A DNA stretch of 45,072 bases from Nocardioidaceae bacterium. GTDB taxonomy: Bacteria; Actinomycetota; Actinomycetes; Propionibacteriales; Nocardioidaceae. The position numbers were made by a program, and so were the translations under genes. Below the pieces are notes generated by a model, which was not told where the DNA came from, searched no databases, and saw only the letters and a program-made list of their open reading frames with translations. The DNA lies in the NCBI GenBank assembly GCA_029266455.1, contig JAQSWV010000026.1, positions 1 to 45,072 on the forward strand. The letters are read 5' to 3'. Positions 17,741-25,835 of this stretch are shown piece by piece; within the stretch, counting starts at the first letter, position 1; the number at the start of each line of letters is the position of its first letter.

Positions 17741-19240
17741 GTGAGCCAGACGAGCGCCACGAGTGATCCGGACGACGGGCGCGGGCACGCGCCGGGACGT
17801 CCGCGGCGGGCCAGGTCGCTGCCGGGCGTACTCGGCCTGACGGCCCTCGGCGCGCTGCTCCCGGGGACATCGTTCCTGGTGCTCCGGCGCCGCTGGCTCG
17901 GAGCCTGTGTGCTCGGAGTCTTCCTCGTGCTGGTCGGTGTCGTCGCCTACGTCCTCATGGAGCGGCGGTCGACGCTGCTGCGACTGCTGGTACAGCCCAG
18001 ATGGCTCACGATCACGGTCGTCGCCCTGTCCATCGGCTTCGTGGCGTGGGCGCTCGTGGTTCTCCTCAGTGATCTGCTGTCCCGCCCGCGCAGCTTCGGC
18101 ACCGGCCAGCGGATCGGCGCCACCACCTTCACCGTGCTGGTGTGCCTTGTGCTCGCGGCGCCCTTCGTGCTGGCCGTGCGCTACGCCGAGGCGCAGCGCA
18201 CGTTCATCGACGACGTGTTCGTCTCCACGGCCGACTCGAGAAGTCCGACGCGCCCCGTGGTGGGCGATCCCGAGCAGGACCCGTGGCACGGTCAGGACCG
18301 CGTCAACATTCTTCTGCTGGGGGGCGACGCGGGGCCGAAGCGGGCCGGGACGCGCACCGACTCGATGATCGTCGCGAGCATCGACGTGGCGACCGGGGAC
18401 GCCGTGTTGTTCGGACTGCCGCGCAACCTCGAGGATGTGCCGTTCCCGCGGGGCACCCGGTTGCACAAGCTCTACCCCTCCGGCTTCTCCGGCCCGGGCG
18501 ATCCGCTGGAGTGGATGCTCAACGCCGTGTACCCCCGGGTTCCTGAGCTGCACCCTAAAGTGCTGGGCAACAGCGACAACGAGGGTGCCGACGCTCTCAA
18601 GCTGGCGGTCAGCGGTGCGCTCGGCATTCCCGTCGACTACTACGTCCTTGTCAGCATCCCCGGCTTCATCGAGCTGGTGGACGCCATCGGCGGGGTCACG
18701 GTCAACATCAACCAGCCCATACCCATCGGCGGGGTCACGGGCGTGCGGGCGCCCGACGGGTACCTCAAGCCGGGGCCGAACCAACGCCTCAACGGCTTCC
18801 AGGCGCTGTGGTTCGCGCGCGGACGCTATGGCCTCGACGACTACGACCGGATGCGCCGCCAACGTTGCCTGCTGGACGCGGTCATCGACAAGGCCGACCC
18901 GTACACGCTGCTCAGCCGCTACGAACGGATCCTGGATGCGGGTCGCAACATCCTGCGCACCGACGTCCCCGGCGAGCTGCTGCCCGCCTTCGTCGACCTG
19001 GCGTTCGAGGTGAAGGACGCGAAGATCCGGAGCGTGGTCTTCGCCCGCAGCAACAAGTTCGCGCCCGAGGCGGCGGACTTCGACTGGATGCACCGGGTCG
19101 TCGACCGTGCGATCAGCAGCGGCGGTGGCGGGGGCGGCGGCGGCAATGGCGGTGGCAAGGGCGGCGGTCAAGGCGGTGGTGGGCTCGGCTCGGCCATCGA
19201 CTCCCCCGAGTCGTCCTGCGACTACAAACCCGTGCGCTGA
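17741..19240 (+). CDS. LCP (LytR-CpsA-Psr) family cell-wall glycopolymer ligase
   Basis: A 499-residue protein. Four N-terminal membrane segments (about residues 28-50, 52-72, 88-112 and 124-145) precede an extracytoplasmic LCP domain with NILLLGGDAG, GTRTDSMIVASID, GLPRNLEDVPFP and FARGRYGLDDYDRMRRQR, containing the conserved Arg and Asp residues for polyprenyl-phosphate and metal binding. LCP enzymes attach secondary polymers to peptidoglycan or arabinogalactan. Most have a single transmembrane helix, so four is notable. The C-terminus is a glycine-rich tail (residues about 459-485). The GTG at 17741 is the best start; an ATG at 17716 is out of frame. Confidence 0.92.
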   Translation: MSQTSATSDPDDGRGHAPGRPRRARSLPGVLGLTALGALLPGTSFLVLRRRWLGACVLGVFLVLVGVVAYVLMERRSTLLRLLVQPRWLTITVVALSIGFVAWALVVLLSDLLSRPRSFGTGQRIGATTFTVLVCLVLAAPFVLAVRYAEAQRTFIDDVFVSTADSRSPTRPVVGDPEQDPWHGQDRVNILLLGGDAGPKRAGTRTDSMIVASIDVATGDAVLFGLPRNLEDVPFPRGTRLHKLYPSGFSGPGDPLEWMLNAVYPRVPELHPKVLGNSDNEGADALKLAVSGALGIPVDYYVLVSIPGFIELVDAIGGVTVNINQPIPIGGVTGVRAPDGYLKPGPNQRLNGFQALWFARGRYGLDDYDRMRRQRCLLDAVIDKADPYTLLSRYERILDAGRNILRTDVPGELLPAFVDLAFEVKDAKIRSVVFARSNKFAPEAADFDWMHRVVDRAISSGGGGGGGGNGGGKGGGQGGGGLGSAIDSPESSCDYKPVR

Positions 19241-19373
19241 CCGCTCCGACCGTCCGGAACCGGCGACGACGCGATCACGGGCGTGGTCCGTGCCATTCCG
19301 CTGGTCCTACCCGTGCTGGGCCCGACGCTGCCATAGTCGTCGCACCTGACCCGGTAGCGCACGAGGAGTCAGC

Positions 19374-19874
19374 ATGGGCGAGCAGAGCTGGAAACCGCTG
19401 TTCCGAGGCCCTACGGCCACCGTCACCGAGGTGATGCGAAGCCCCACCTTCGAGGCCTCGCGTGCGCAGGCCCGGTACATCCTCGAAGACCCGGCGGAGC
19501 TCCTCGGCCTCGCCGAGCGAGTGGAGGCGGTCGATCAGACCGACGCGCCCCTGGCCGCCATCTCGGACCAGGTCGCGACAGCGGTGCGCTTCCTGCGCGC
19601 CAAGGCAGCCGAGCTCCAGACGTCGCTCGAGCCCTCGGACGACGAGGACGCGGCTGTCCCCGGCGCGGTCGTGTCGCCGGAGATCGCCATCAGTGCCGCT
19701 CGCGAGCGCCTGGTCGTCGCGGGGTTGCTCTACCTCGTCACCCGCGACGACCTCGTTCCTGACTTCCAGGCCGGCGGCTACATCGACGATGTCCTCGTCC
19801 TGAGCTGGATCTTCGGCGCGGCCGTGGACGAGCTCGACGCCTACCAGGACCAGCCTCCGACGGCCATGAGCTGA
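19374..19874 (+). CDS. DUF1232 (YkvA-like) domain protein
   Basis: A 166-residue protein with a C-terminal DUF1232 motif (LLYLVTRDDLVPDFQAGGYI followed by DDVLVL), a short conserved region thought to associate with membranes. The N-terminal part is helical and charged, with an acidic linker (EPSDDEDAA). Function is unknown. The ATG at 19374 follows an AGGAG sequence at 19363-19367, a good ribosome binding site. It is the last plus-strand gene before the convergent repeat-filled gap. Confidence 0.85.
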   Translation: MGEQSWKPLFRGPTATVTEVMRSPTFEASRAQARYILEDPAELLGLAERVEAVDQTDAPLAAISDQVATAVRFLRAKAAELQTSLEPSDDEDAAVPGAVVSPEIAISAARERLVVAGLLYLVTRDDLVPDFQAGGYIDDVLVLSWIFGAAVDELDAYQDQPPTAMS

Positions 19875-19880
19875 CCGGGT

Positions 19881-20038
19881 GCCATCCGCGTCTTGTGCAG
19901 GCGCTCCCGCCCCCTCCCCTTCCCTTCAGGGCGACGATCCGCGACTTGTGCAGGCGCTCCCGCCCCTTCAGGGCGACGATCCGCGACTTGTGCAGACTCT
20001 CCCGCCCTTTCAGGGCGACGATCCGCGACTTGTGCAGG
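19881..20038 (+). repeat. Tandem repeat array, four forward copies
   Basis: Copies carrying GATCCGCGACTTGTGCAG lie at 19931-19954, 19973-19995 and 20015-20038 (42-base period), with a diverged copy at 19881-19901. Each repeated unit also holds a small hairpin, CGCCC/GGGCG with a five-base loop (19961-19975 and 20003-20017); the loop varies while the stem is kept. The array begins seven bases after the DUF1232 stop and lies in a convergent intergenic gap. The gap 19875-20448 has no credible gene: the two arrays and the 139 bases between them account for most of it. Confidence 0.9.
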
Positions 20039-20177
20039 CCGCCAGAACGCCCGAATGCTTGTTGAGCCTCCGCAAGTGCCGGCCCGCTGCCCGGTCGAGA
20101 TGAGGACTTGGAGATCAGGGTCCCGAAGGGGTCACTTGCCAATGCCGTCGGGGGTCGGTTTTCAGGCGCCGTCGACA

Positions 20178-20372
20178 CTGCACAGGTCGCGGATCGTTGC
20201 TGGGGTGTGGGTGCCTGCGCAGGTCGCGGGTCGTCGCCTGGGGTGTGGCGCCTGCACAGGTCGCGGATCGTCGCCGGGGGACGGGATGCATCGTCGCCTG
20301 GGGTGTGGCGCCTGCACAAGTCGCGGATCGTTGCTTGGGGTGTGGGTGCCTGCACAAGTCGCGGATCGTCGC
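20178..20372 (-). repeat. Tandem repeat array, five inverted copies
   Basis: The same core in opposite orientation (CTGCACAGGTCGCGGATCG) occurs at 20178-20200, 20215-20237, 20252-20274, 20312-20334 and 20350-20372, with a partial unit near 20288-20311. The period is 37-38 bases except across the partial unit. The bases between copies (TGGGGTGTGGGTGC and variants) are conserved within this array but differ from those of the forward array. The two arrays could pair in RNA or form a cruciform across the 139-base centre (20039-20177). Confidence 0.9.
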
Positions 20373-20448
20373 CGGGGACGTTTGGGATTGCCGCCCAGGA
20401 TGTCCGGCAAGGTCGGGAGGCCGAACGACTCAGCCGACGTGTTGACGA

Positions 20449-21921
20449 TCAACCGAGTCGGTGGCTGCGCACCACCTCGGCGTACCAGTGCCCGCTGTCC
20501 TTGAGGGTGCGCTGTTGGGTCGCGTAGTCGACGTGCACGATGCCGAAGCGCTTCGAGTACCCGTACGCCCACTCGAAGTTGTCCAGCAGCGACCAGACGT
20601 AGTACCCGCGTACGCCCGCACCGTCGGCGATCGCACGCCGCACGGCGTCGAGGTGCTGACGGAGGTACGCGATGCGGTCCGGGTCGTGCACCGCGCCGTC
20701 GTCGCTGACCGTGTCGGGGAAGGCCGCGCCATTCTCGGTGACGTAGAGATCCAGCTCGGGGTAGTCCCGCGTCAGCCGCATCAGCAGCTCGTACATGCCG
20801 CGTGGATCGATGCTCCAGCCCATGTCGGTGTGCGGACCGGGCTGTGAGGGGAACTCGATGTCAGCGCAGGCGGGCCAGGCGCTGGCCGAGCCGGTCTCCT
20901 GCCCGTCGGCTCCCTCAGCTGGCAGCCCACCGCCAGACGCGCGTACGACGGTCGGTGTGTAGTAGTTGAGCCCCAGTGCGTCGAGCGGCTGGTGGATCGC
21001 GGCGAGGTCACCGTCACGGACGAAGGCCCAGTCGGTCACGGAGGCGGTGTCCTGAAGCACGTCGGCGGGGTAGCTGCCACGCAGCGCCGGATCGAGGAAC
21101 ACGCGGTTGTGCAGCCCGTCGATGCGCCGCGCGGCTGCGGCGTCATCCGCCGAGTCGCTGGCCGGCCGTACCCAGCCGAGGTTGAGGGTCAGGGCGACGA
21201 GGGCATCCGGCGCCGCCCGGCGCACCGCGGTGGTCGCCAGCCCGTGGGCGAGGTTGAGGTGATGGACCGCCGCCAGCGCTGCCGCCGGATCTGTCCGCCC
21301 GGGTGCGTGCACGCCGCTGGCATAGCCGAGGTAGGCCGCGCACCACGGTTCGTTGAGCGTGATGAAGGTGCCAACGCGGTCGCCGAGCCGCTCGGCCACT
21401 ACCTCCGCGTACTCGGCGAAGCGCTCGGAGGTGAACCGGTTGGTCCAGCCGCCGGCATCCTCCAGTGCCTGCGGCAGATCCCAGTGGTAGAGCGTCACCA
21501 CGGCCTCGATGCCGGCACCGAGGAGCTCGTCGACCAGCCGGGAGTAGAAGTCGACGCCCATCTCGTTGACCGGGCCCAGCCCCCGCCCGGTCACCTGCGG
21601 GGTGATTCTCGGCCACGCGACCGAGAACCGGTACGAGCCGATGCCCAGCTGCCGCATGAGCGCGACGTCCTGGGCGTAGCGGTAGTAGTGGTCATCGGCC
21701 ACATCGCCGGTGTCGCCGCCGTGCACCTTGCCCGGGGTATGGCTGAAGGTGTCCCAGATGGACGGTGTGCGGCCGCCCTCGTTGACCGCACCTTCGATCT
21801 GGTAGGACGCGGTCGCGGCTCCCCAGACGAATCCGGGGGGGAAGGCACCGGAGGTGACGGTCGCAGTGGTCGCATCGGGCGTAACGCTCGCATCGTTGGG
21901 GCTCGTCGGATGGGGCGCCAT
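20449..21921 (-). CDS. Beta-glucosidase, glycoside hydrolase family 1
   Basis: A 490-residue GH1 enzyme. The acid/base Glu191 lies in FITLNEPWC and the nucleophile Glu396 in YVTENGAAF; the GH1 N-terminal signature [15 protein letters not shown] is at residues 31-45 and [13 protein letters not shown] near the C-terminus binds the glycone. It retains configuration and hydrolyses terminal beta-glucosides or related sugars. No signal peptide is seen, so it is cytoplasmic. The ATG at 21921 begins a 25-residue non-conserved Thr/Ala-rich leader. No sugar transporter gene adjoins. It is convergent with the DUF1232 gene across the repeat arrays. Confidence 0.95.
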   Translation of the reverse strand: MAPHPTSPNDASVTPDATTATVTSGAFPPGFVWGAATASYQIEGAVNEGGRTPSIWDTFSHTPGKVHGGDTGDVADDHYYRYAQDVALMRQLGIGSYRFSVAWPRITPQVTGRGLGPVNEMGVDFYSRLVDELLGAGIEAVVTLYHWDLPQALEDAGGWTNRFTSERFAEYAEVVAERLGDRVGTFITLNEPWCAAYLGYASGVHAPGRTDPAAALAAVHHLNLAHGLATTAVRRAAPDALVALTLNLGWVRPASDSADDAAAARRIDGLHNRVFLDPALRGSYPADVLQDTASVTDWAFVRDGDLAAIHQPLDALGLNYYTPTVVRASGGGLPAEGADGQETGSASAWPACADIEFPSQPGPHTDMGWSIDPRGMYELLMRLTRDYPELDLYVTENGAAFPDTVSDDGAVHDPDRIAYLRQHLDAVRRAIADGAGVRGYYVWSLLDNFEWAYGYSKRFGIVHVDYATQQRTLKDSGHWYAEVVRSHRLG

Positions 21922-21997
21922 CCTCCGACTGTTCCACAGCGTCGCAACCGACAGCACGTGGTCTCCCCGCGGTGCGGCCCACCGGTAGCGTGGCGCC

Positions 21998-23425
21998 GTG
22001 GCCGCCCCGACTCCGTCGTCCGAGCACTCGGTCCTCGCCACTGTCGCCGGCCACCCGTACGGCTCCTTGCGCGACCGACCCACTCCTCGCTCCGAGCGCT
22101 ACGCCCTGGGCAGGGCCCTGCGCAAGAAGGTGCCGCGGTCGTCGCTCGGCATCTGGCCACCCTCGGACGAGAGGCGCGACCCGATCGACCAGATCAACGA
22201 GTCGCACGAGGGCCGCCTCGACTGGCTGGTGCCGGTGCGCGTGGGCAGGATGCTGGCCTCGCCGTACGGCTTCCTGCGCGGCACCGCGATCGTGATGGCT
22301 GCCGATTGCGCGGCGCTGCCGGCGACCGGGATCACGCCGGTGATCTGCGGCGACGCGCATGTAGGCAACTTCGGCTTCTACGGATCCCCCGAGCGCGAGC
22401 TCGTCCTGGACCTCAACGACTTCGACGAGGCGCACCCAGGCAGCTGGGAGTGGGACCTGCGCAGGCTCACCGCCAGCGTGTGGGTGGCGGGACGACAGAA
22501 CGGCTTCGCCGAGCACCAGTGCGAGCGAGCCGCCGCCTCGTGTGTCGCCGCCTACCGCGAGCAGGTCGGCCACCTCGCGGGTCAGCCGCTGCTGTCGCGT
22601 TCCTTCGAGCGGCTGGACCTCGACCGTCTGCTGGACAGCACGTCGACCTCCTCGCTGGCCAAGGCGATCAAGCGCGCGGCCAGGCGGGCCAGGACCAAGA
22701 CCAGCGACCGGGCGGTCCCCCGCTTCACCGAGCAGCACACCGACGGCCAGCGACGCATCGTCGAGGAGCCGCCGCTGATCACGCAGCCCGCCGCCGAGGA
22801 GTCCGAGGACGTGGCCGCCGGGCTGGACGACTACCTCACGACGCTGGCGCCGCACTGGCGGCGCGTGGTCGGCGGCTACACGTTGCTGGACGTGGCGCAC
22901 AAGGTGGTCGGCGTCGGCAGCGTCGGCCTGCGGGCCTATGTGGCCCTCTGCGAGGGCACCAGCGACGACGACGTCGTGTTCCTGCAGCTGAAGCAGGCCC
23001 GGCGGTCGGTGGTCGCCCCTTTTGTGCACGGCGACTCAGCCTGGCACGAGCACCAGGGTCAGCGTGTCGTCGAGTACCAGCAGGCGCTGCAGACCGTCAG
23101 CGACCCGTTGCTGGGCTGGACGACCGTCGACGACCGCCAGTACTACGTACGCCAGTTCCGCAACATGAAGGGGACGGTCGCGCTCGACAAGATCCGGCCG
23201 CGGGCCCTCGCTGACTACGCCGGCATCTGCGGGCGGCTCCTGGCCAAAGGCCATGCGCGCACCAGCGGTGCCTCGATGATCGCCGGGTACATGGGCGGGT
23301 CCGACAAGGTCGACCGCGCGCTGTGCCGGTTCGCACGAGCGTACGCGGATCAGACCGAAAGGGACCACGAGGCGCTCGTCCTTGCCGTGGCTCGTGGTCG
23401 GCTGCCAGCCGAGCGGGGACTGTGA
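21998..23425 (+). CDS. DUF2252 family protein
   Basis: A 475-residue DUF2252 protein. Diagnostic segments include [56 protein letters not shown] and LARGHARTSG-like [19 protein letters not shown]. The family has a kinase-like fold (HxN and DxD-like motifs) but no established activity. The GTG at 21998 is preceded by TAGCGT ending six bases upstream, so the transcript is probably leaderless. It is divergent from the beta-glucosidase with a 76-base gap. Confidence 0.92.
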   Translation: MAAPTPSSEHSVLATVAGHPYGSLRDRPTPRSERYALGRALRKKVPRSSLGIWPPSDERRDPIDQINESHEGRLDWLVPVRVGRMLASPYGFLRGTAIVMAADCAALPATGITPVICGDAHVGNFGFYGSPERELVLDLNDFDEAHPGSWEWDLRRLTASVWVAGRQNGFAEHQCERAAASCVAAYREQVGHLAGQPLLSRSFERLDLDRLLDSTSTSSLAKAIKRAARRARTKTSDRAVPRFTEQHTDGQRRIVEEPPLITQPAAEESEDVAAGLDDYLTTLAPHWRRVVGGYTLLDVAHKVVGVGSVGLRAYVALCEGTSDDDVVFLQLKQARRSVVAPFVHGDSAWHEHQGQRVVEYQQALQTVSDPLLGWTTVDDRQYYVRQFRNMKGTVALDKIRPRALADYAGICGRLLAKGHARTSGASMIAGYMGGSDKVDRALCRFARAYADQTERDHEALVLAVARGRLPAERGL

Positions 23426-23444
23426 GCGGAGGCAGGGTGCGACC

Positions 23445-23924
23445 GTGAGAGCGGGACGCCCCCTGAGACAGGCGTCGTCGGCTGACCGGGCGCCCAGGCC
23501 GCGCAACGTACGAGCCCATGCGGATGTCGTCGCGGTCGTCGCCGTCGGCGGAGCCCTGGGCAGCCTTGCTCGCTGGGCAGTGGGGCTCGGCCTCGGCGCG
23601 ACTGGCGGGGAGTTCCCCTGGGCCACCTTCGTCGCGAACGTCAGCGGGGCGTTCGCGCTTGGCGTCCTCATGGTGTTCGTCCTGGGCGTGTGGTCGCCTT
23701 CGCGGTACGTGAGGCCGTTCTTCGGCGCCGGGATCCTGAGTGGGTACACGACCTTCTCCACCTACATGCTCGACACCCACAGCCTTGTCGTCGCTGACCG
23801 CGTGGCGCTCGCAGCCGTGTACCTGTTCGCCACGCTGATCGCGGGGCTGGCCGCCGTGTGGATCGGTGTCGTGCTTGCCCGGTGGATCAGCGCCTCTCCC
23901 CCGGCCCCCGGAACGTCGTCGTGA
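23445..23924 (+). CDS. crcB: Fluoride ion channel subunit FluC/CrcB, first copy
   Basis: A 159-residue CrcB protein with four transmembrane helices after an unusual basic N-terminal extension of about 33 residues. Family motifs are GGALGSLARWAVG, FPWATFVANVSGAFALG and the pore-lining SGYTTFSTYMLDT. Fluc channels export fluoride as dual-topology dimers; here two unequal genes are present, so a heterodimer with opposite subunit orientations is expected. The GTG at 23445 is preceded by GGAGG (23428-23432). Its stop overlaps the next start (GTGA). No fluoride riboswitch is visible upstream. Confidence 0.92.
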   Translation: MRAGRPLRQASSADRAPRPRNVRAHADVVAVVAVGGALGSLARWAVGLGLGATGGEFPWATFVANVSGAFALGVLMVFVLGVWSPSRYVRPFFGAGILSGYTTFSTYMLDTHSLVVADRVALAAVYLFATLIAGLAAVWIGVVLARWISASPPAPGTSS

Positions 23925-24292
23925 CAGTGGTGCTGGTGCTGGTCGGCGGCGCGTTGGGTGCCGTGCTGCGGTATCTGACCGACCTGTTCGTGCCGTCCCG
24001 TCACGGCAGCGTGTTCCCCTGGGCCACGTTCATCGTGAACGCGGCCGGTTCACTCATCCTCGGAGTCACCGCCGGAGCCGTCGCCGCCATGGACGGGCCG
24101 GAGTGGGTCCTGACCATGGTGGGTGTCGGAGTCTGCGGAGCCATGACCACCTTCTCCACGTTCGGATACGAGACCGTGAGACTGCTGGAGGAAGGCTTTG
24201 TGCTGCCCGCCGCGCTCAATGTCAGCGCCAGCGTCACCGTCGCCATGACCGTGTACGTCGGTGGCTGGGCACTCATGACCGGGCTGACATGA
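23921..24292 (+). CDS. crcB: Fluoride ion channel subunit FluC/CrcB, second copy
   Basis: A 123-residue CrcB protein, the compact usual length, with four helices and motifs GGALGAVLRYLTD, FPWATFIVNAAGSLILG and GAMTTFSTFGYET. The GTG start at 23921 overlaps the stop of the first copy, tying their translation 1:1. Charge distribution differs between the two copies, as expected for partners inserted in opposite orientations. Confidence 0.93.
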   Translation: MTVVLVLVGGALGAVLRYLTDLFVPSRHGSVFPWATFIVNAAGSLILGVTAGAVAAMDGPEWVLTMVGVGVCGAMTTFSTFGYETVRLLEEGFVLPAALNVSASVTVAMTVYVGGWALMTGLT

Positions 24293-24323
24293 CCGGCAGC
24301 CAGACGCAGGAGAGGATCAGCCC

Positions 24324-25262
24324 GTGACCTCCACCACCCAGGCACTCTGGCCGCCGCTGCCCTACCAGGAGTGGGAGCCCACGAAACAGACGCTGCATCG
24401 CTACGCGCAGATCCTCGGCAAGATACGGATGACGCTCGTGCCATTCCGCAATCACTGGTGGCACGTCACCCTGCTGCCGGCGACCCGTGGGCTGAGTACG
24501 GGACCCATGCCGTACGGCGGGCGAGACGTGGAGATTCTGCTCGATCTGCTCGACCACCGGCTGCTGATCGGCACCAGCGACGGCCAGCAGCGGGAGCTCG
24601 AGCTCAGACAGCGCCCATCGTGCGCGGACGTGTATGGTGCCCTGTTCGCCGCGCTGCACGAGGTCGGGGTGGAAGTGCAGATCAACCCCGAGCCCTTCGA
24701 CCTCGGTGACAGTCCGGCGTTCCCCGACGACCGACTGCACGACACGTACGACGCCGACGCGGTCCACCGCTACTGGCGGATCCTCGCCGGCACCACCCAT
24801 GTGCTGACCGAGTTCGCGTCACGCTTCAACGGCAAGGCGAGTCCGGTGCAGCTGTTCTGGCACAGCTTCGACCTCGCGTACGCCCGCTACTCCGGTCGTC
24901 GGGCGCCGGTGCCGGCGTCAGCCGACCCCGTCACCGCCGAGGCGTACTCGCACGAGGTCATCGCGTTCGGCTTCTGGCCCGGCGACGACCGGCGCACCCC
25001 TTACCCAGCGTTCTACTCCTACACCGCACCTGAGCCCGACGGACTGGCTCTGAGGCCGCTCGAACCCGCGCAGGCGGAGTGGCAGGACACCGGGTCGGGC
25101 CACCTTGCGGTACTGGCGTACGACACGCTGCGAGCGACGGCAGATCCGCACCAGGAACTGCTGTCCTTCTATGAGAGCGCCTATCAGGCCGGCGCCCGCA
25201 GCGCATCCTGGGATCGGACCGCGTTCATGTCGCGGGGCGTCGGGGCGCCGCAGGACTACTGA
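24324..25262 (+). CDS. DUF5996 family protein
   Basis: A 312-residue protein matching the DUF5996 pattern: WPPLPYQEWEPTKQTLHRYAQ followed by QILGKIRMTL, NHWWHVTL, RGLSTGPMPYG near the start, then FNGKASPVQLFWHSFDLAYARYSGR and a C-terminal LLSFYESAYQAG. The fold and function are unknown. GTG 24324 follows GGAGAGGAT (24309-24317), a good ribosome binding site. It lies 31 bases after the second crcB and may be in the same operon. Its stop overlaps the convergent DUF1360 stop by seven bases. Confidence 0.88.
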   Translation: MTSTTQALWPPLPYQEWEPTKQTLHRYAQILGKIRMTLVPFRNHWWHVTLLPATRGLSTGPMPYGGRDVEILLDLLDHRLLIGTSDGQQRELELRQRPSCADVYGALFAALHEVGVEVQINPEPFDLGDSPAFPDDRLHDTYDADAVHRYWRILAGTTHVLTEFASRFNGKASPVQLFWHSFDLAYARYSGRRAPVPASADPVTAEAYSHEVIAFGFWPGDDRRTPYPAFYSYTAPEPDGLALRPLEPAQAEWQDTGSGHLAVLAYDTLRATADPHQELLSFYESAYQAGARSASWDRTAFMSRGVGAPQDY

Positions 25263-25546
25263 GGACTTCCTCCGTCGTCGATGAAGCGTTGCGCCACGAG
25301 CACGAGCTCGCTGACAGCCAGCGTGTCCCGGACGAACCTGGGAAGAAGGCCGGACCGGACGAGAGCGCCGGCCCACACGCTCGTACACGCGTGACAGGAG
25401 ATCAGGTAGCCGAGCTTGCTCTGGTTACGCGGAAACTGGTCCCACACCTTCTCCCGTACCCCGTTGGCGATGGCGTCCTCGACCGCGAGCCGCGTGAGGC
25501 GCTTCGCGGCCATGACGTCGAGAGCCAGGCTGAACACCGGTGTCAC
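25256..25546 (-). CDS. DUF1360 family membrane protein
   Basis: A 96-residue protein of the DUF1360 type: AAKRLTRLAVEDAIANGVRE, then GYLISCHACTSVWAG with two cysteines (Cys-x2-Cys) at a membrane entry, and a C-terminal VSELVLVAQRFID. Relatives are small phage- or sporulation-associated or uncharacterised membrane proteins; function is unknown. The GTG at 25546 (VTPVFSLALDV) was chosen as it begins the first hydrophobic segment; an ATG at 25513 is an alternative. The gap to chrA (25547-25835) shows nothing I can identify. Confidence 0.75.
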   Translation of the reverse strand: MTPVFSLALDVMAAKRLTRLAVEDAIANGVREKVWDQFPRNQSKLGYLISCHACTSVWAGALVRSGLLPRFVRDTLAVSELVLVAQRFIDDGGSPQ

Positions 25547-25835
25547 CGGAACCTCCGCATGCGGGTGGGCAGTGGCGGCCCGGCCGCCGCCTCCTGAACT
25601 GGGCGTCCCAGCGCGCGCAGCGCGGCGTCGCCTGGTGCATCTGGTACCCAGCGACGCACGATTCACACCATCGTCAAGGGTGGACGGGGTGCGTTGGACC
25701 GCACGAGGCTCAGACACGCTCGGTACCAGGAGTCCCTCGACTGCCGCAATCGTTCGCGGTGAGTGGCGAGGCCGTCGCTCCTGGAGCCGCGCTCCGCAGC
25801 GCGTCCCACCTGCTGGGATGGGAGTATGTCGCCTC

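Noticed and set aside
17714-19171. Long open frame on the minus strand opposite the LCP gene
   Set aside because: It has no recognisable domain and shows the low-complexity composition of an antisense frame in high-GC DNA, while the plus strand encodes a full LCP domain.
20039-20177. tRNA or small RNA gene between the two repeat arrays
   Set aside because: I could not fold a cloverleaf or find conserved tRNA positions, and no promoter-terminator pair stands out.
19881-20372. CRISPR array
   Set aside because: Repeats recur at a 37-42 base period, but the bases between them are conserved rather than unique, copies occur in both orientations, and no cas genes are present.
23382-23444. Fluoride riboswitch before the first crcB
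   Set aside because: The stretch is the end of the DUF2252 gene and lacks the conserved crcB-motif core.
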